Shown piece after piece: positions 9,568 to 19,339 of a stretch of DNA of 64,000 bases. This stretch comes from Eubacterium sp. MSJ-33. Its GTDB lineage: Bacteria; Bacillota; Clostridia; Lachnospirales; Lachnospiraceae. Location: positions 1,780,525 to 1,844,524 of the forward strand of contig NZ_CP076562.1 of assembly GCF_022174665.1 (NCBI RefSeq). Reading direction: 5' to 3'. Position 1 is the first letter of the stretch; every line of letters starts with the position of its first letter. Below the pieces are notes generated by a model that saw only the letters and a program-made list of their open reading frames with translations, was not told where the DNA came from and searched no databases. A program made the translations under genes and the position numbers.

Positions 9568-10908
9568 CTACATGCCAACCGACTCACGAATAATCTGAGC
9601 CATATAATCAATCATCTCATCTGTCATACCCGGATATACACCAACCCAGAACGTATCATTCATAATACGGTCTGTGTTCTTCAAGTCGCCTACGATTCGA
9701 TACCCTTGTCCGGACGCACGCATCTGGTCAAAACAAGGATGCTTTGTCAGGTTTCCTGCAAATAACATTCTTGTCTGAATGCCATGTCCCTCAATATAGG
9801 ATACAACATCTTTTCTATCAATTCCTTCTTTACAAGTAATCAAAAATCCAAACCAGCTCGGTTTTGAATTCTCACATGGCTCAGGTAGAATCAGCTTATC
9901 TTCACATCCTGCAAGCGCATTCTTTAATCGGTCAAAATTATGTCTTCTCTTCTCTACAAAACCGGGGAATTTTACAATCTGCGCACATCCAATAGATGCC
10001 TGCATATCTGTTGCTTTCAGATTATATCCAAAATGTGAATATACATATTTATGATCATACCCAAGTGGAAGTTCACCATACTGACGATCAAAACGATGTC
10101 CGCACAGATTATCCTGTCCGGATGCACAGATACAATCTCTTCCCCAGTCACGGAAAGAACGAATACACTTATGAAGCAATGGATTATTCGTATATACAGC
10201 TCCACCTTCACCCATCGTCATATGATGCGGCGGATAAAATGAAGACGTTCCAATGTCGCCGATTGTACCTGAGAATTTATCTTCTCCATCTAAAGTATAT
10301 ATAGTTCCAAGTGCATCGCAGTTATCCTCAATCAACCACAAATTATGTTTATCACAAAATTCCTTCACTGCCTTTAAATCAAACGGGTTTCCAAGTGTAT
10401 GCGCCGCCATAACAACTTTTGTCTTCGGTGATAAAGCTGCCTCTAGCTGTGCTACATCCATATTATACTGTGGAATTGTGACATCAATAAATACAGGTAC
10501 AACACCATACTGAATCGCAGGTGTTACGGTTGTAGGGAAACCTGCTGCAACTGTAATCATCTCATCCCCGGGTCTTACCTGTCTTTCTCCTAAAAGCGGG
10601 GATGTAAGCGCCATAAACGCATTCAGATTGGCAGATGATCCAGAATTCACAAGGGAGCAATACTTCACTCCCAAATAATCTGCAAATTTCTTTTCAAATT
10701 CTGCTGTATAACGACCGGATGTAAGCCAAAATTCCAACGCAGAATCCACCAGGTTGCACATCTCCTTATGGTCATACACACGTGACGCATAGGTGATACG
10801 ATCTCCCGGCTTGAACGGCTTTTTCTGATTGTGAAATGTATCACAATACTCTGCTACCATACTTAAAATTTCTTTCTTTGCCTGTTCTTCAGTCTTGTTT
10901 TCGAACAT
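9568..10908 (-). CDS. rfbH: CDP-4-keto-6-deoxyglucose 3-dehydrase (E1)
   Basis: This PMP-dependent [2Fe-2S] dehydrase removes the C3 hydroxyl of CDP-4-keto-6-deoxyglucose. It has the DegT/DnrJ fold, but the usual Schiff-base lysine is histidine (H229 in SFYPPHHMTMGEGG), the hallmark of E1. Cluster cysteines are visible at about C197, C259, C261 and C269 (C-X61-C-X1-C-X7-C). The start at 10908 (446 aa) is preceded by GGAGGA six bases upstream and is 2 bp from the end of rfbF. An in-frame ATG at 10932 would overlap rfbF. The ferredoxin reductase partner E3 (RfbI/AscD) is not in the window, so electrons must come from another reductase. Confidence 0.95.
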   Translation of the reverse strand: MFENKTEEQAKKEILSMVAEYCDTFHNQKKPFKPGDRITYASRVYDHKEMCNLVDSALEFWLTSGRYTAEFEKKFADYLGVKYCSLVNSGSSANLNAFMALTSPLLGERQVRPGDEMITVAAGFPTTVTPAIQYGVVPVFIDVTIPQYNMDVAQLEAALSPKTKVVMAAHTLGNPFDLKAVKEFCDKHNLWLIEDNCDALGTIYTLDGEDKFSGTIGDIGTSSFYPPHHMTMGEGGAVYTNNPLLHKCIRSFRDWGRDCICASGQDNLCGHRFDRQYGELPLGYDHKYVYSHFGYNLKATDMQASIGCAQIVKFPGFVEKRRHNFDRLKNALAGCEDKLILPEPCENSKPSWFGFLITCKEGIDRKDVVSYIEGHGIQTRMLFAGNLTKHPCFDQMRASGQGYRIVGDLKNTDRIMNDTFWVGVYPGMTDEMIDYMAQIIRESVGM

Positions 10909-10910
10909 GA

Positions 10911-11690
10911 TTAGTCCTCCCATTTTTTCCACGGCGCTTTATCTTTTGCCAATAATTGTTCCAATATATCTTTTTCCCGCTTTGTATCCATACACTGCCA
11001 AAAACCGGTATGCGAATACGACATCAGTTGTCCTTCTGCTGCAAGTCTCTCCAGAGGTGTTTTCTCAAACACGGTATCATCCCCTTCGATATAATCGAAG
11101 ATCTCCGGATTCAATACCATGTACCCGGCATTGATTGGCGCACCATCTGTAGCGCTCTTCTCGCGGAAAGAATGTACTGCATTGTCTCCGCCAATATCCA
11201 ATACACCCTTCGCCTGTTCCAGCAAAACCGATGTAAGTGTTGCGGTCTTCCCATGCTGCTTGTGAAATTCAACCAACTTATTGATATCCACATCACATAC
11301 ACCATCACCATAAGTCATCATAAATGGTTCATTGCCTATATACGGCTGAACCCGCTTAATTCTACCTCCGGTCATAGTATTCAAACCCGTATCCACAACT
11401 GTCACTTTCCACGGTTCTGAATGCTGATTATGAACAATCATTTTATTCCCCTGTGTAAAATCAAATGTAATATCCGATGTATGCAGAAAATAATCAGCAA
11501 ACCATTCTTTAATAATGTGCTGCTTGTACCCGGCACAAATCACAAATTCATTGTATCCATAATACGAATATTCCTTCATAATATGCCACAAAATAGGTTT
11601 GCCCCCTATTTCAATCATCGGCTTTGGTTTGTATTCAGACTCTTCAGAGATACGTGTACCGAATCCTCCTGCTAAAATTACAACTTTCAC
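10911..11690 (-). CDS. rfbF: Glucose-1-phosphate cytidylyltransferase
   Basis: This enzyme makes CDP-glucose from CTP and glucose 1-phosphate, the entry to CDP-3,6-dideoxyhexoses. It has 259 residues, the family's normal length. The nucleotidyltransferase motif LAGGFGTRISEES is at 6-18, followed by the conserved KPKPMIEIGGKPILWHIMK pattern and FVICAGYKQ near 50. The short conserved MTGGRIKRVQPYI stretch is typical of RfbF rather than of RmlA or GalU. It ends 2 bp before the rfbH start, implying translational coupling, and is co-transcribed with the membrane protein genes upstream. Confidence 0.96.
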   Translation of the reverse strand: MKVVILAGGFGTRISEESEYKPKPMIEIGGKPILWHIMKEYSYYGYNEFVICAGYKQHIIKEWFADYFLHTSDITFDFTQGNKMIVHNQHSEPWKVTVVDTGLNTMTGGRIKRVQPYIGNEPFMMTYGDGVCDVDINKLVEFHKQHGKTATLTSVLLEQAKGVLDIGGDNAVHSFREKSATDGAPINAGYMVLNPEIFDYIEGDDTVFEKTPLERLAAEGQLMSYSHTGFWQCMDTKREKDILEQLLAKDKAPWKKWED

Positions 11691-11719
11691 CTTATCCCTC
11701 CATCGTGTTCTACTCTATT

Positions 11720-13633
11720 TCATTTCTTAGTGTAATAATAAAACTGAATATAATCTGTTTGATATATTAACATACCATCATAGCTATTATAGAAATCTCC
11801 CATAATTTCCGGATTTGATTGAATCACTTTATCCAAGCTTTCTTGTTCTACAAATAGCGTCTCTTGATTTGCCATTTTTTCTGCAACTTCTTTTTGTTTA
11901 TCCACAGTCAATGCATCAAAATCAGAAAAATCAATTGGATATATTCTTGTATCCCATCCCATACAGCTATATATCTCTGGTACTCCCATGCCTACGCCCA
12001 TTGTACCATTGGGAACATTTTGTTTAACTGCAGAAATCATTTCGCCAATTGTTGTTTTATCTCTATTTGGATTCCTTTGTTCTTCTAATATATAATACCG
12101 ACTAACACTTATACATCCAATTATCACCAAAATTGTTGCCATAGCAACAGCTACTACTCCCCTACACGCATTGGAAATATTATCTTTAAACCGCTCTTCC
12201 TCTCGTAAAAAGTATTCTACCATAAATGCTATTAAAATAGTTATAATAGGTAATGTAATTGCTAAATTCCCATATGCTGTTCGATTTATATAATATGTGG
12301 TCTGGATAATGACCGTAATCGCCGCTCCTGCAATAATGCCCAGTTTTTTTTCTTTCTTTTTATAAATTAAAGCATTAATAATAACCGCAATTACTATAAA
12401 TAATATTATACATACAATCATCCATAAACTTGGGAACATTTCCAGTTTCGTATTGATAGCATCCATATATTGATTAGCACCAATAAACGGAAATAAAAAA
12501 GTTTTAAATGTTAAAACATTCCCACCAACCAACGCATTGTAAATATTTACAACACCAAAAGCTCCAAAAACACATATAGGCAGCATCAAAAATTCTCCGA
12601 TTATTGTTTTTATCCATGTATGTCCATCAATTTCAATATGATTTATTATCTCAAATCCTATATATCCGAGTGTACACGCTATTCCTGTTTCAAAATTCCA
12701 AACAATAGATAAAATGCATATTATCCATCCATATTTTCTTATCTTTTTCTTTTTTTGAGTTAGGCACATAAATCCTAATAAAATTCCGGGAAATATATGT
12801 CTGTGCGGAAAATGCTGATAATATATTCCACCTTGCAAAGCAATGTATCCAAAAGATATTCCAAAACAACATAATATTCTTAACAGCGAACTTTCCACCA
12901 CTGTATGAACAGTATAAAAGAAACATCCTATCGAAAAAAATGTCAATATTGAAAGCGCAATAACAAACGAAAAATACGTTCCGCCCAGAAGCTTTACGAA
13001 TGGTGCCAATATGATTCCATAAAATCCATATATACCAAGATTTATATCACTATATGCACCTCCCTGAACAACCCTATATACACTATTAAAATATGCATGT
13101 ATATGATGTGTATTATATAGGCTACTTAGGAAATTAGGTGTATATATCGCATATGCACAAGCCAGAGCAAAACCAACATATATTAATATTATTCCCTTTG
13201 TTGATTGTTGTATCAATACTTTTTTTCTATTGAAATATATAAATATCCCTAATATTACTACAAATCCACAAAAAATAACTTCCTCGCTATGGTTACTATG
13301 CCACGGCATATAATACGTGCCAGCATCAAACATCTTTTTTTCAAAAAAGAAAAAAACAATGAATGTTATAATTACCCCAAGCGCACATACACAAACCCAT
13401 ATATTTCGTTTTTTTGTCTTGTTTGTATATAATGTTCGCTTCGTCAAACATACTAACATCAAATAAGTTCCTGAAAAAACTAAAAATATACTTACATAAT
13501 ACGCCAAGTTACCTATTGGTCCTTGTAATCGTCCTATTATAATCTTTTGGTATAATACAGTCCATAATATAACCATCACTAAAGATGCTATATAGGGAAT
13601 GATACCAGCCGAATCTTTTTTCATCTTATCCAT
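11720..13633 (-). CDS. Large polytopic membrane protein, probable GT-C type glycosyltransferase
   Basis: This 637-residue protein has a dozen or so hydrophobic helices up to about residue 500 and ends in a soluble domain of about 130 residues containing MGVGMGVPEIYSCMGWDTR. I see no named motif with certainty. Its size, topology and place among polysaccharide genes fit a lipid-linked-sugar-using GT-C transferase or a related membrane protein. The gene is AT-rich compared with rfbF. It begins 3 bp after the end of the next membrane protein gene, so the two are likely co-translated and may work together. A polymerase or flippase role is less likely because the locus carries Wzm/Wzt. Confidence 0.7.
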   Translation of the reverse strand: MDKMKKDSAGIIPYIASLVMVILWTVLYQKIIIGRLQGPIGNLAYYVSIFLVFSGTYLMLVCLTKRTLYTNKTKKRNIWVCVCALGVIITFIVFFFFEKKMFDAGTYYMPWHSNHSEEVIFCGFVVILGIFIYFNRKKVLIQQSTKGIILIYVGFALACAYAIYTPNFLSSLYNTHHIHAYFNSVYRVVQGGAYSDINLGIYGFYGIILAPFVKLLGGTYFSFVIALSILTFFSIGCFFYTVHTVVESSLLRILCCFGISFGYIALQGGIYYQHFPHRHIFPGILLGFMCLTQKKKKIRKYGWIICILSIVWNFETGIACTLGYIGFEIINHIEIDGHTWIKTIIGEFLMLPICVFGAFGVVNIYNALVGGNVLTFKTFLFPFIGANQYMDAINTKLEMFPSLWMIVCIILFIVIAVIINALIYKKKEKKLGIIAGAAITVIIQTTYYINRTAYGNLAITLPIITILIAFMVEYFLREEERFKDNISNACRGVVAVAMATILVIIGCISVSRYYILEEQRNPNRDKTTIGEMISAVKQNVPNGTMGVGMGVPEIYSCMGWDTRIYPIDFSDFDALTVDKQKEVAEKMANQETLFVEQESLDKVIQSNPEIMGDFYNSYDGMLIYQTDYIQFYYYTKK

Positions 13634-13636
13634 ATA

Positions 13637-15217
13637 TCAATAACCGCCTTCTATCATTCTAACAGCTTCCTCATAATAGTCATTTCGCACATATACACCA
13701 CCTACATCAGGCAACTGTGTGTAATTAGCTTTCAGATATTCGATTGCATCAGGTGCATAATCAGCTTGCAAATATCCCCATAACTCAAAGCCATCGTTAT
13801 AATAAGCAACTCTTGGGGGATTGTCTTTTAAAGCATCAAATTGCGTCTTTCCATATCCTTCCCATGTCCAAGGAGTCGTCACTGTTGCACCAACTGCAGT
13901 TCTGTCTGACATCATAATAATATCATTACAGAACACAAACGACCAGATACTCTCATCATGCTCCGTAATTTCTTTAATAACTTCAGATGTTGCATTTGTT
14001 GGTTCCGTAAAATCAACCATTGTCAATTTAGTTATCCCCTTAAAATAACCACTCACCAAAACGGCCGTGACAGATATAAGGATTATTTGTTTTAATGATC
14101 CTATATGGCTGAATTTTTCTTTACTTTTATATCCAAATACACATAATACATATGCAATTATCAATGCTCCAACTTCCACAAATTGTGTTGCATGAAAATT
14201 GAAAACACCTCTTTCTGCCAGCGAACTAACATAGATATAAATGGTTAAAGCAACCAATATACCTTTCTCTTCATATATCTTATATATGAAAAAGAATACG
14301 CATATTAAAAAGATTATTTGCACCCATAACGCATATAACATCCCCTGACTGTTTAATAAGTTAAAGATAGTTTCAAATAACACTTGCACCGGCTGTACCA
14401 GAGAAGTTAACACACTTCCTCCAAAACCGCTAATATATTTCGGATATATCCCCCGGTTAATTGTATACGCACCATATATAAATTCACCTATAGTATGTGT
14501 AATTATTAACTGTATAAGCAATAAAATCCAAGGTATTGCAACTATCAAAAATAACTTGATATATCTTTTCAGCATTGTCTGCAGCCATTCTTTTATGGGC
14601 TTTTTTTCTTCCATTTCCCATTTGATTTCTATTAACAACACTCCTAATGCAATAAAGAAAACAGGGAAGATGGCAACAAAGATAGTACCAAATGTTAAAA
14701 CAACAGCCAAAGATATCATCACACAACTTCTGGTCTTTAATTGCCTTGTATTAATAAATTCCAGATATTCCAATATTAATATCACAGCACCAATACCAGC
14801 TAAATGCTCAGATAATATCTGTGTTCCAAAATCATACGTCTGAATTAACGAACAATGTATAATCGGATATATGAACAAAACATACTTGTTCATGTGTTCT
14901 GAATATATATATGCTATAACAGTCCACATAATTGCAAAAAAGATGTAAAATGCTATCCGCTGCTGTATTACTGTATTGGCCCCAAGCAAATTAAAAAACG
15001 CACTTAAGTAATAAGAAAATGGCATATGCTGTGAAAAAGCATCCTTATACAAACGCAATCCCCGAACTATATCACGGCCTATTACCATTATGTCTAGTTC
15101 ATCGGTATCAAACCACACATCATTTAAGAAACTCAGTTGCATAATGAAATAAACTACGCACACACATACCCAAAAAAATATTTGTTTTATTTTATTTTTT
15201 ACTTCTATGCTTTTCAT
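13637..15217 (-). CDS. Polytopic membrane protein, GT39/PMT-like glycosyltransferase
   Basis: The first helix is followed by an outward loop with WFDTDELDIMVIGRDI, an acidic motif where GT-C enzymes such as PMT and ArnT hold their catalytic Asp. QHMPFSYYLSAFF comes next, a pattern common to the GT39-like superfamily. About ten further helices and a C-terminal soluble domain complete 526 residues. I chose the ATG at 15217 because GGAAGGA lies about 9 bases upstream; the first in-frame start at 15280 would run into the preceding gene. It probably moves a sugar from an undecaprenyl-phosphate donor, such as the product of the GT2 gene at 3196, onto the exported glycan. Substrate unknown. Confidence 0.72.
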   Translation of the reverse strand: MKSIEVKNKIKQIFFWVCVCVVYFIMQLSFLNDVWFDTDELDIMVIGRDIVRGLRLYKDAFSQHMPFSYYLSAFFNLLGANTVIQQRIAFYIFFAIMWTVIAYIYSEHMNKYVLFIYPIIHCSLIQTYDFGTQILSEHLAGIGAVILILEYLEFINTRQLKTRSCVMISLAVVLTFGTIFVAIFPVFFIALGVLLIEIKWEMEEKKPIKEWLQTMLKRYIKLFLIVAIPWILLLIQLIITHTIGEFIYGAYTINRGIYPKYISGFGGSVLTSLVQPVQVLFETIFNLLNSQGMLYALWVQIIFLICVFFFIYKIYEEKGILVALTIYIYVSSLAERGVFNFHATQFVEVGALIIAYVLCVFGYKSKEKFSHIGSLKQIILISVTAVLVSGYFKGITKLTMVDFTEPTNATSEVIKEITEHDESIWSFVFCNDIIMMSDRTAVGATVTTPWTWEGYGKTQFDALKDNPPRVAYYNDGFELWGYLQADYAPDAIEYLKANYTQLPDVGGVYVRNDYYEEAVRMIEGGY

Positions 15218-15249
15218 AGGTTTATTCCTTCCTGTAGTTTGTTTTCGCT

Positions 15250-18200
15250 CTACACCCTTATCTGTGTTCCCGAAAACCATTTTTGATTATTCCACACGAA
15301 ATATACATTGTACATACCTTTGTTGATGTGTTCCTTTTTTATATTGCACACAAATCCACAAAAGTCAACATCCGGTCTTTCGGACATAGCATCCCCTACA
15401 TCATTTCTATACTCCGGTGTAGTCGAAATAACATATGCACCTGTATTATTTTCAAGGATCAGTCTACGCGTTGCTTCATTGTTTTTATTACTGTCCGAAT
15501 TAATAAACCATCCTTTTAGCATAATATATTCTCCCGCTATAACATCATCAATATTTCCTATAATTGATCCGGACAATTTATATTCCTTCATACTTTTTTT
15601 GACTTCATTACACAACACTTCGCTATTGGACCTGTTTAAAGAAAAATCTATTGCATTCTGTGTAAGATTGATATTATAAAACGGATCATATTTTGCTAAT
15701 TTTTTGTGTTTTTCATACAGTCTCGCCTGTTCCCGCATGAGCCGTTCCATCTTCTCTTTATTCGCGGTATCGTCTCCTCTACTCAAAGATTCATGATGAT
15801 ACAAAATAACATCATTTCTAACAGTGTTGTAATATCCGGCTTCTACCAGTTTAAAACATAGATCAACATCATTATAAGCTACTCGTAAATCCTCATCAAA
15901 TCCACCAATCTGATTAAATTTATCTGCACGAATCAGAAGACACGCCGCCGTAACAGCTACATAATTATAAGTAAGTCTATTTCTTCCAAAATAATATATA
16001 TTTTTATCATCATACCCTAGAAATGCATGACAAGGACCGTTCTCAATATTAATAATGCCATCATGCTGAATTTTCGTTGAGTTTGGATATAAAAGCTTTG
16101 CACCGACTGCACCGGAATGTGGCAGCATCGCTTGTCCAAGCATTCTTTCAAGCCATTCATTACTAATTATTTCTATGTCATCATTCAGGAATAAATAGTA
16201 CTCTCCCGAAGCATTTTCTACACCCCGATTGCACATCTTAGAAAAATTAAATTCCATTTTTTCATAGATGTATTTTGCACTATTCTTTTTGCACAATTCT
16301 GCATATTTACCTTTGTTTTCATCATTACTTCCATTATCAACAATTATAATCTCATAATTCTGATAAGATGTTAAATCTACTAATGTTTTAACACATCGTT
16401 CCAATATTTTATAATTGTCCTTAGAAGGAATAATAATGCTTATTTTAGGATTCGTTGTACATTTATAATTAACAAGAAATTGATGCATTATATCTACATA
16501 CTCAAGTTCTGCTACAAGCCCCCTTCTTTCAAGAGCTTCCTCCTTACTCTTTCTTGCCGCTTCGATCACATACGGTTTAGCATCAGCGTTTCCTGATGTT
16601 GATTCTGCTCGTTCTCTCCAATGATATAAAATCTTGGCGATATGCGCTATTTTTTTTGTCTTTTCGGTAAATCTAAGTACAAAATCATAATCCTGCGCAC
16701 CTTCGAATCCTTGTCTCAGTCCGCCTATTTCATCCGCAATAGATTTTCTGTACAACCCGAAATGGCATGTGTACATGTGAGACATCATTGTATCCGGAGA
16801 CCAATCCGGTTTAAAATGTGGCATATGTCTCGTACCGCCATCATCATATATTTTATCTTCATCACTATATATGAAGTCCAGATTCGGATCCTTATTTAAG
16901 ACCTTCACCATCTCGTATAATGCATTTGGTCGTAATACATCATCACAGTCCAAAAAGGCAATATACTCTCCCGTCGCGACCTCTAATGCGGAGTTTGAAC
17001 ACAAAGAAATATGTCCGTTTTCCTTTCTATATACAATTTTTATTTTCTCATTGTTTTCATATCTATGTAAGGTCTCCCTTACACTATCCCATGTTGAACA
17101 ATCATCTGCCAGGCACAACTCCCAATTCGTATATTTCTGTCCAACAACTGATTCGATGCATGGAATAAGGTGCTTGTCCAATACATTATAAACCGGAACG
17201 ATAACAGAAATCTTTGGATTATAATCGAATTTTTCATCATAGCTTTCCTGTGATTCCCGTTTTTTTATCAACATATCATAATCATCATTCGGCGCTTCTA
17301 TAACAGACTTGTATTTTTCCTTATATTCCGCACGTATCTTCTCATTTTGCACGTGTTTACCGGTCTTGTCTTCCACTCTTTCCTTTATCTTATTCCCTGC
17401 AACATATGCTGCATATAAAGGGTTTTTGATCATCCGATGTAACTTGCCTATATGCCTGTCCTTTATTTCAATATCGTAATTGCAACGTTCGACAATCGTT
17501 TTTAATTGTGAATTTTGTTCTTCAATATTAGTTATATGATTTTCCTTTAACTCTATCTCTTTCGTTAATTCGGTTATTTTCTTTTCCAAATTAACTATAT
17601 GATTCTCCTTTAATCCTATCTCCTTTGTTAATTCTACTGTCTCTCTTTCTTTGTTTAAAAGATATTCAAACGAATCCATTCTTTTGAGATAATTTTTTGT
17701 ATATATATATCTTCTCTTTTCACCATGCACATACTCTTGAAAACATGTTTCCATTTTTTCATACAATTCCAAATCTCCGATTTCAAAGCCGGAAAGAAAA
17801 TCATTTAATTCAATTTTCTTTTTCAACTCATCAATATGCTCCATATACAGATAAAACAGGCATCGATATACTATATATTTTACAGGAATATCAAAGTCAA
17901 ATATCCATTCATAATCTATACACCATATAGCATCATCTGTTCGGATAAAATTGCTCAAAGTAGAATCTACATTAGCACGGCTATAAGCTTTTTCTTCTTT
18001 GGGATTGCATCCCGGAAATATGCTTTTAAATTCACTTGTAATTTCAAAGTTCTTTTCATAAATCTGATTTATATTTAATATTTCTTTTAAGTCATTTGCT
18101 ATTTTTTCTTTTATAATATTAATATCATCGTTTTCAAAGTCAATATCAGACATAAATGTCTTCCCTTCAACAAAAGGGAACGCAATTCCTTCTTCGCAAG

Positions 18201-18405
18201 CTTCATACGGAACAGGCTTTATGTCCTTATAGTAATCTTTTAACCGATTATAATTCACACCAATATTATCCAGATGTTTTTGAGCTTTCTTATTCAACGG
18301 ACTTTTAACGACATATCTGCCATCATCTCCATCAACAATACTGGTCTTTAATTGAAACTCTGTTTTTCTTGTAGAATTAAATTTGGTATATATTACTTTA
18401 CTCAT
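15250..18405 (-). CDS. Multidomain protein: kinase-like fold, coiled coil and two GT2 domains
   Basis: This is a 1051-residue cytoplasmic protein. The N-terminal 240 residues look like a degenerate LPS/aminoglycoside-kinase fold: NVDSTLSNF takes the place of the HxDxxxxN loop and is followed by WCIDYEWIFDFDIP. A coiled coil spans about 255-330. The first GT-A domain (about 395-620) has ISVIVPVYNV and FLDCDDV. The second (about 655-900) has ISIIIPSKDN, FLNDDIEI and the YNDVDLCFKLVEAG motif of rhamnosyl-type GT2 enzymes. A β-rich tail of about 100 residues closes it. The start at 18405 follows TTGGAG; the upstream in-frame codon is only TTG. It probably adds two sugars in succession. Confidence 0.85.
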   Translation of the reverse strand: MSKVIYTKFNSTRKTEFQLKTSIVDGDDGRYVVKSPLNKKAQKHLDNIGVNYNRLKDYYKDIKPVPYEACEEGIAFPFVEGKTFMSDIDFENDDINIIKEKIANDLKEILNINQIYEKNFEITSEFKSIFPGCNPKEEKAYSRANVDSTLSNFIRTDDAIWCIDYEWIFDFDIPVKYIVYRCLFYLYMEHIDELKKKIELNDFLSGFEIGDLELYEKMETCFQEYVHGEKRRYIYTKNYLKRMDSFEYLLNKERETVELTKEIGLKENHIVNLEKKITELTKEIELKENHITNIEEQNSQLKTIVERCNYDIEIKDRHIGKLHRMIKNPLYAAYVAGNKIKERVEDKTGKHVQNEKIRAEYKEKYKSVIEAPNDDYDMLIKKRESQESYDEKFDYNPKISVIVPVYNVLDKHLIPCIESVVGQKYTNWELCLADDCSTWDSVRETLHRYENNEKIKIVYRKENGHISLCSNSALEVATGEYIAFLDCDDVLRPNALYEMVKVLNKDPNLDFIYSDEDKIYDDGGTRHMPHFKPDWSPDTMMSHMYTCHFGLYRKSIADEIGGLRQGFEGAQDYDFVLRFTEKTKKIAHIAKILYHWRERAESTSGNADAKPYVIEAARKSKEEALERRGLVAELEYVDIMHQFLVNYKCTTNPKISIIIPSKDNYKILERCVKTLVDLTSYQNYEIIIVDNGSNDENKGKYAELCKKNSAKYIYEKMEFNFSKMCNRGVENASGEYYLFLNDDIEIISNEWLERMLGQAMLPHSGAVGAKLLYPNSTKIQHDGIINIENGPCHAFLGYDDKNIYYFGRNRLTYNYVAVTAACLLIRADKFNQIGGFDEDLRVAYNDVDLCFKLVEAGYYNTVRNDVILYHHESLSRGDDTANKEKMERLMREQARLYEKHKKLAKYDPFYNINLTQNAIDFSLNRSNSEVLCNEVKKSMKEYKLSGSIIGNIDDVIAGEYIMLKGWFINSDSNKNNEATRRLILENNTGAYVISTTPEYRNDVGDAMSERPDVDFCGFVCNIKKEHINKGMYNVYFVWNNQKWFSGTQIRV

Positions 18406-18417
18406 ATTCGTCTCCAA

Positions 18418-19329
18418 TCACTGACTAACTGTTAAAAAGGAATTTGCGAATTGACTAAACAATCCATCTTCACACAACGAATCATATACAAGCGGTTCAT
18501 CAAACAGTACATAACGATCCCTGTCATACGCCGGCGTAACGTCGTGTATAGATCCCTTTGTGGGCAAATACTTATCTGAATATATCTCCAGCGGCATCTT
18601 ATAATCAGGCACCGGATAATATATTTCATTATTCTTAAATCCAGCTATGTTTAACAATTCTAAAAGCTTATCTTTAGAAAATGTTCTTACTCTTTTCGTG
18701 TCTCCATATCCCTGTATTCCATCAAAGAATCCTCCTGTGTGATCCTCCGTTGCTCCTGCCCAATACTTTAAACCGTATTTGTTTTCAATCGCAATAAACA
18801 GTTTTCCATCATCCTTGAGCATCGATTTAACCTTTTTTAACATATCTACAAACGGATTTAGGGAATCAATATAATATAACGAATATTCTAAAACTCCAAT
18901 AAGCGAAATATAATCAAATTTCTCAGATATTTTAATATCTTCAAAATTGCCCACAATAATTTCAAGATTATCATATTCTTTGTTTCGATATGCATTTATT
19001 GTGGAACGTTTTTTTGACAGATCAACCGCAACTACCCGGTCAACCTTTTCACAAAATAATCCGGTTATCGCCCCACATCCGGCACCTATTTCCAACAAAG
19101 ATGCTTTTTTTTCAAATTTATACCAATCAAGAATATTATGCCGTATCTTTGAAAAATGATATAAATATGTCCATTCGCTTTCATTAACAAGAAACTCTTC
19201 TAAATCTTCCTCGTCTTTAATGTTTTTTACAATTTCCAACAGCTTGTCTTCAATATCTCCATCGGAATATTCGTCTTTTCCGCTATAAAAATCATAGTTT
19301 AATTTTACTTTATTTATATATTCTTCCAT
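18418..19329 (-). CDS. Class I SAM-dependent methyltransferase
   Basis: A Rossmann-fold methyltransferase of about 303 residues. Motif I is LLEIGAGCGAITGLF, followed by VVAVDLSKKRS as the acidic post-I motif and YISLIGVLEYSLYY as motif IV. I placed the start at 19329, preceded by GAGGTG; an ATG at 19350 lies inside the wzt end and lacks a good ribosome site. It sits between the ABC exporter ATPase and the two-headed glycosyltransferase. In Wzm/Wzt systems such methyltransferases often cap or terminate the growing chain, and the Wzt C-terminal domain then recognises the cap. This role is inferred from position only. Confidence 0.85.
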   Translation of the reverse strand: MEEYINKVKLNYDFYSGKDEYSDGDIEDKLLEIVKNIKDEEDLEEFLVNESEWTYLYHFSKIRHNILDWYKFEKKASLLEIGAGCGAITGLFCEKVDRVVAVDLSKKRSTINAYRNKEYDNLEIIVGNFEDIKISEKFDYISLIGVLEYSLYYIDSLNPFVDMLKKVKSMLKDDGKLFIAIENKYGLKYWAGATEDHTGGFFDGIQGYGDTKRVRTFSKDKLLELLNIAGFKNNEIYYPVPDYKMPLEIYSDKYLPTKGSIHDVTPAYDRDRYVLFDEPLVYDSLCEDGLFSQFANSFLTVSQ

Positions 19330-19339
19330 AGACACCTCA

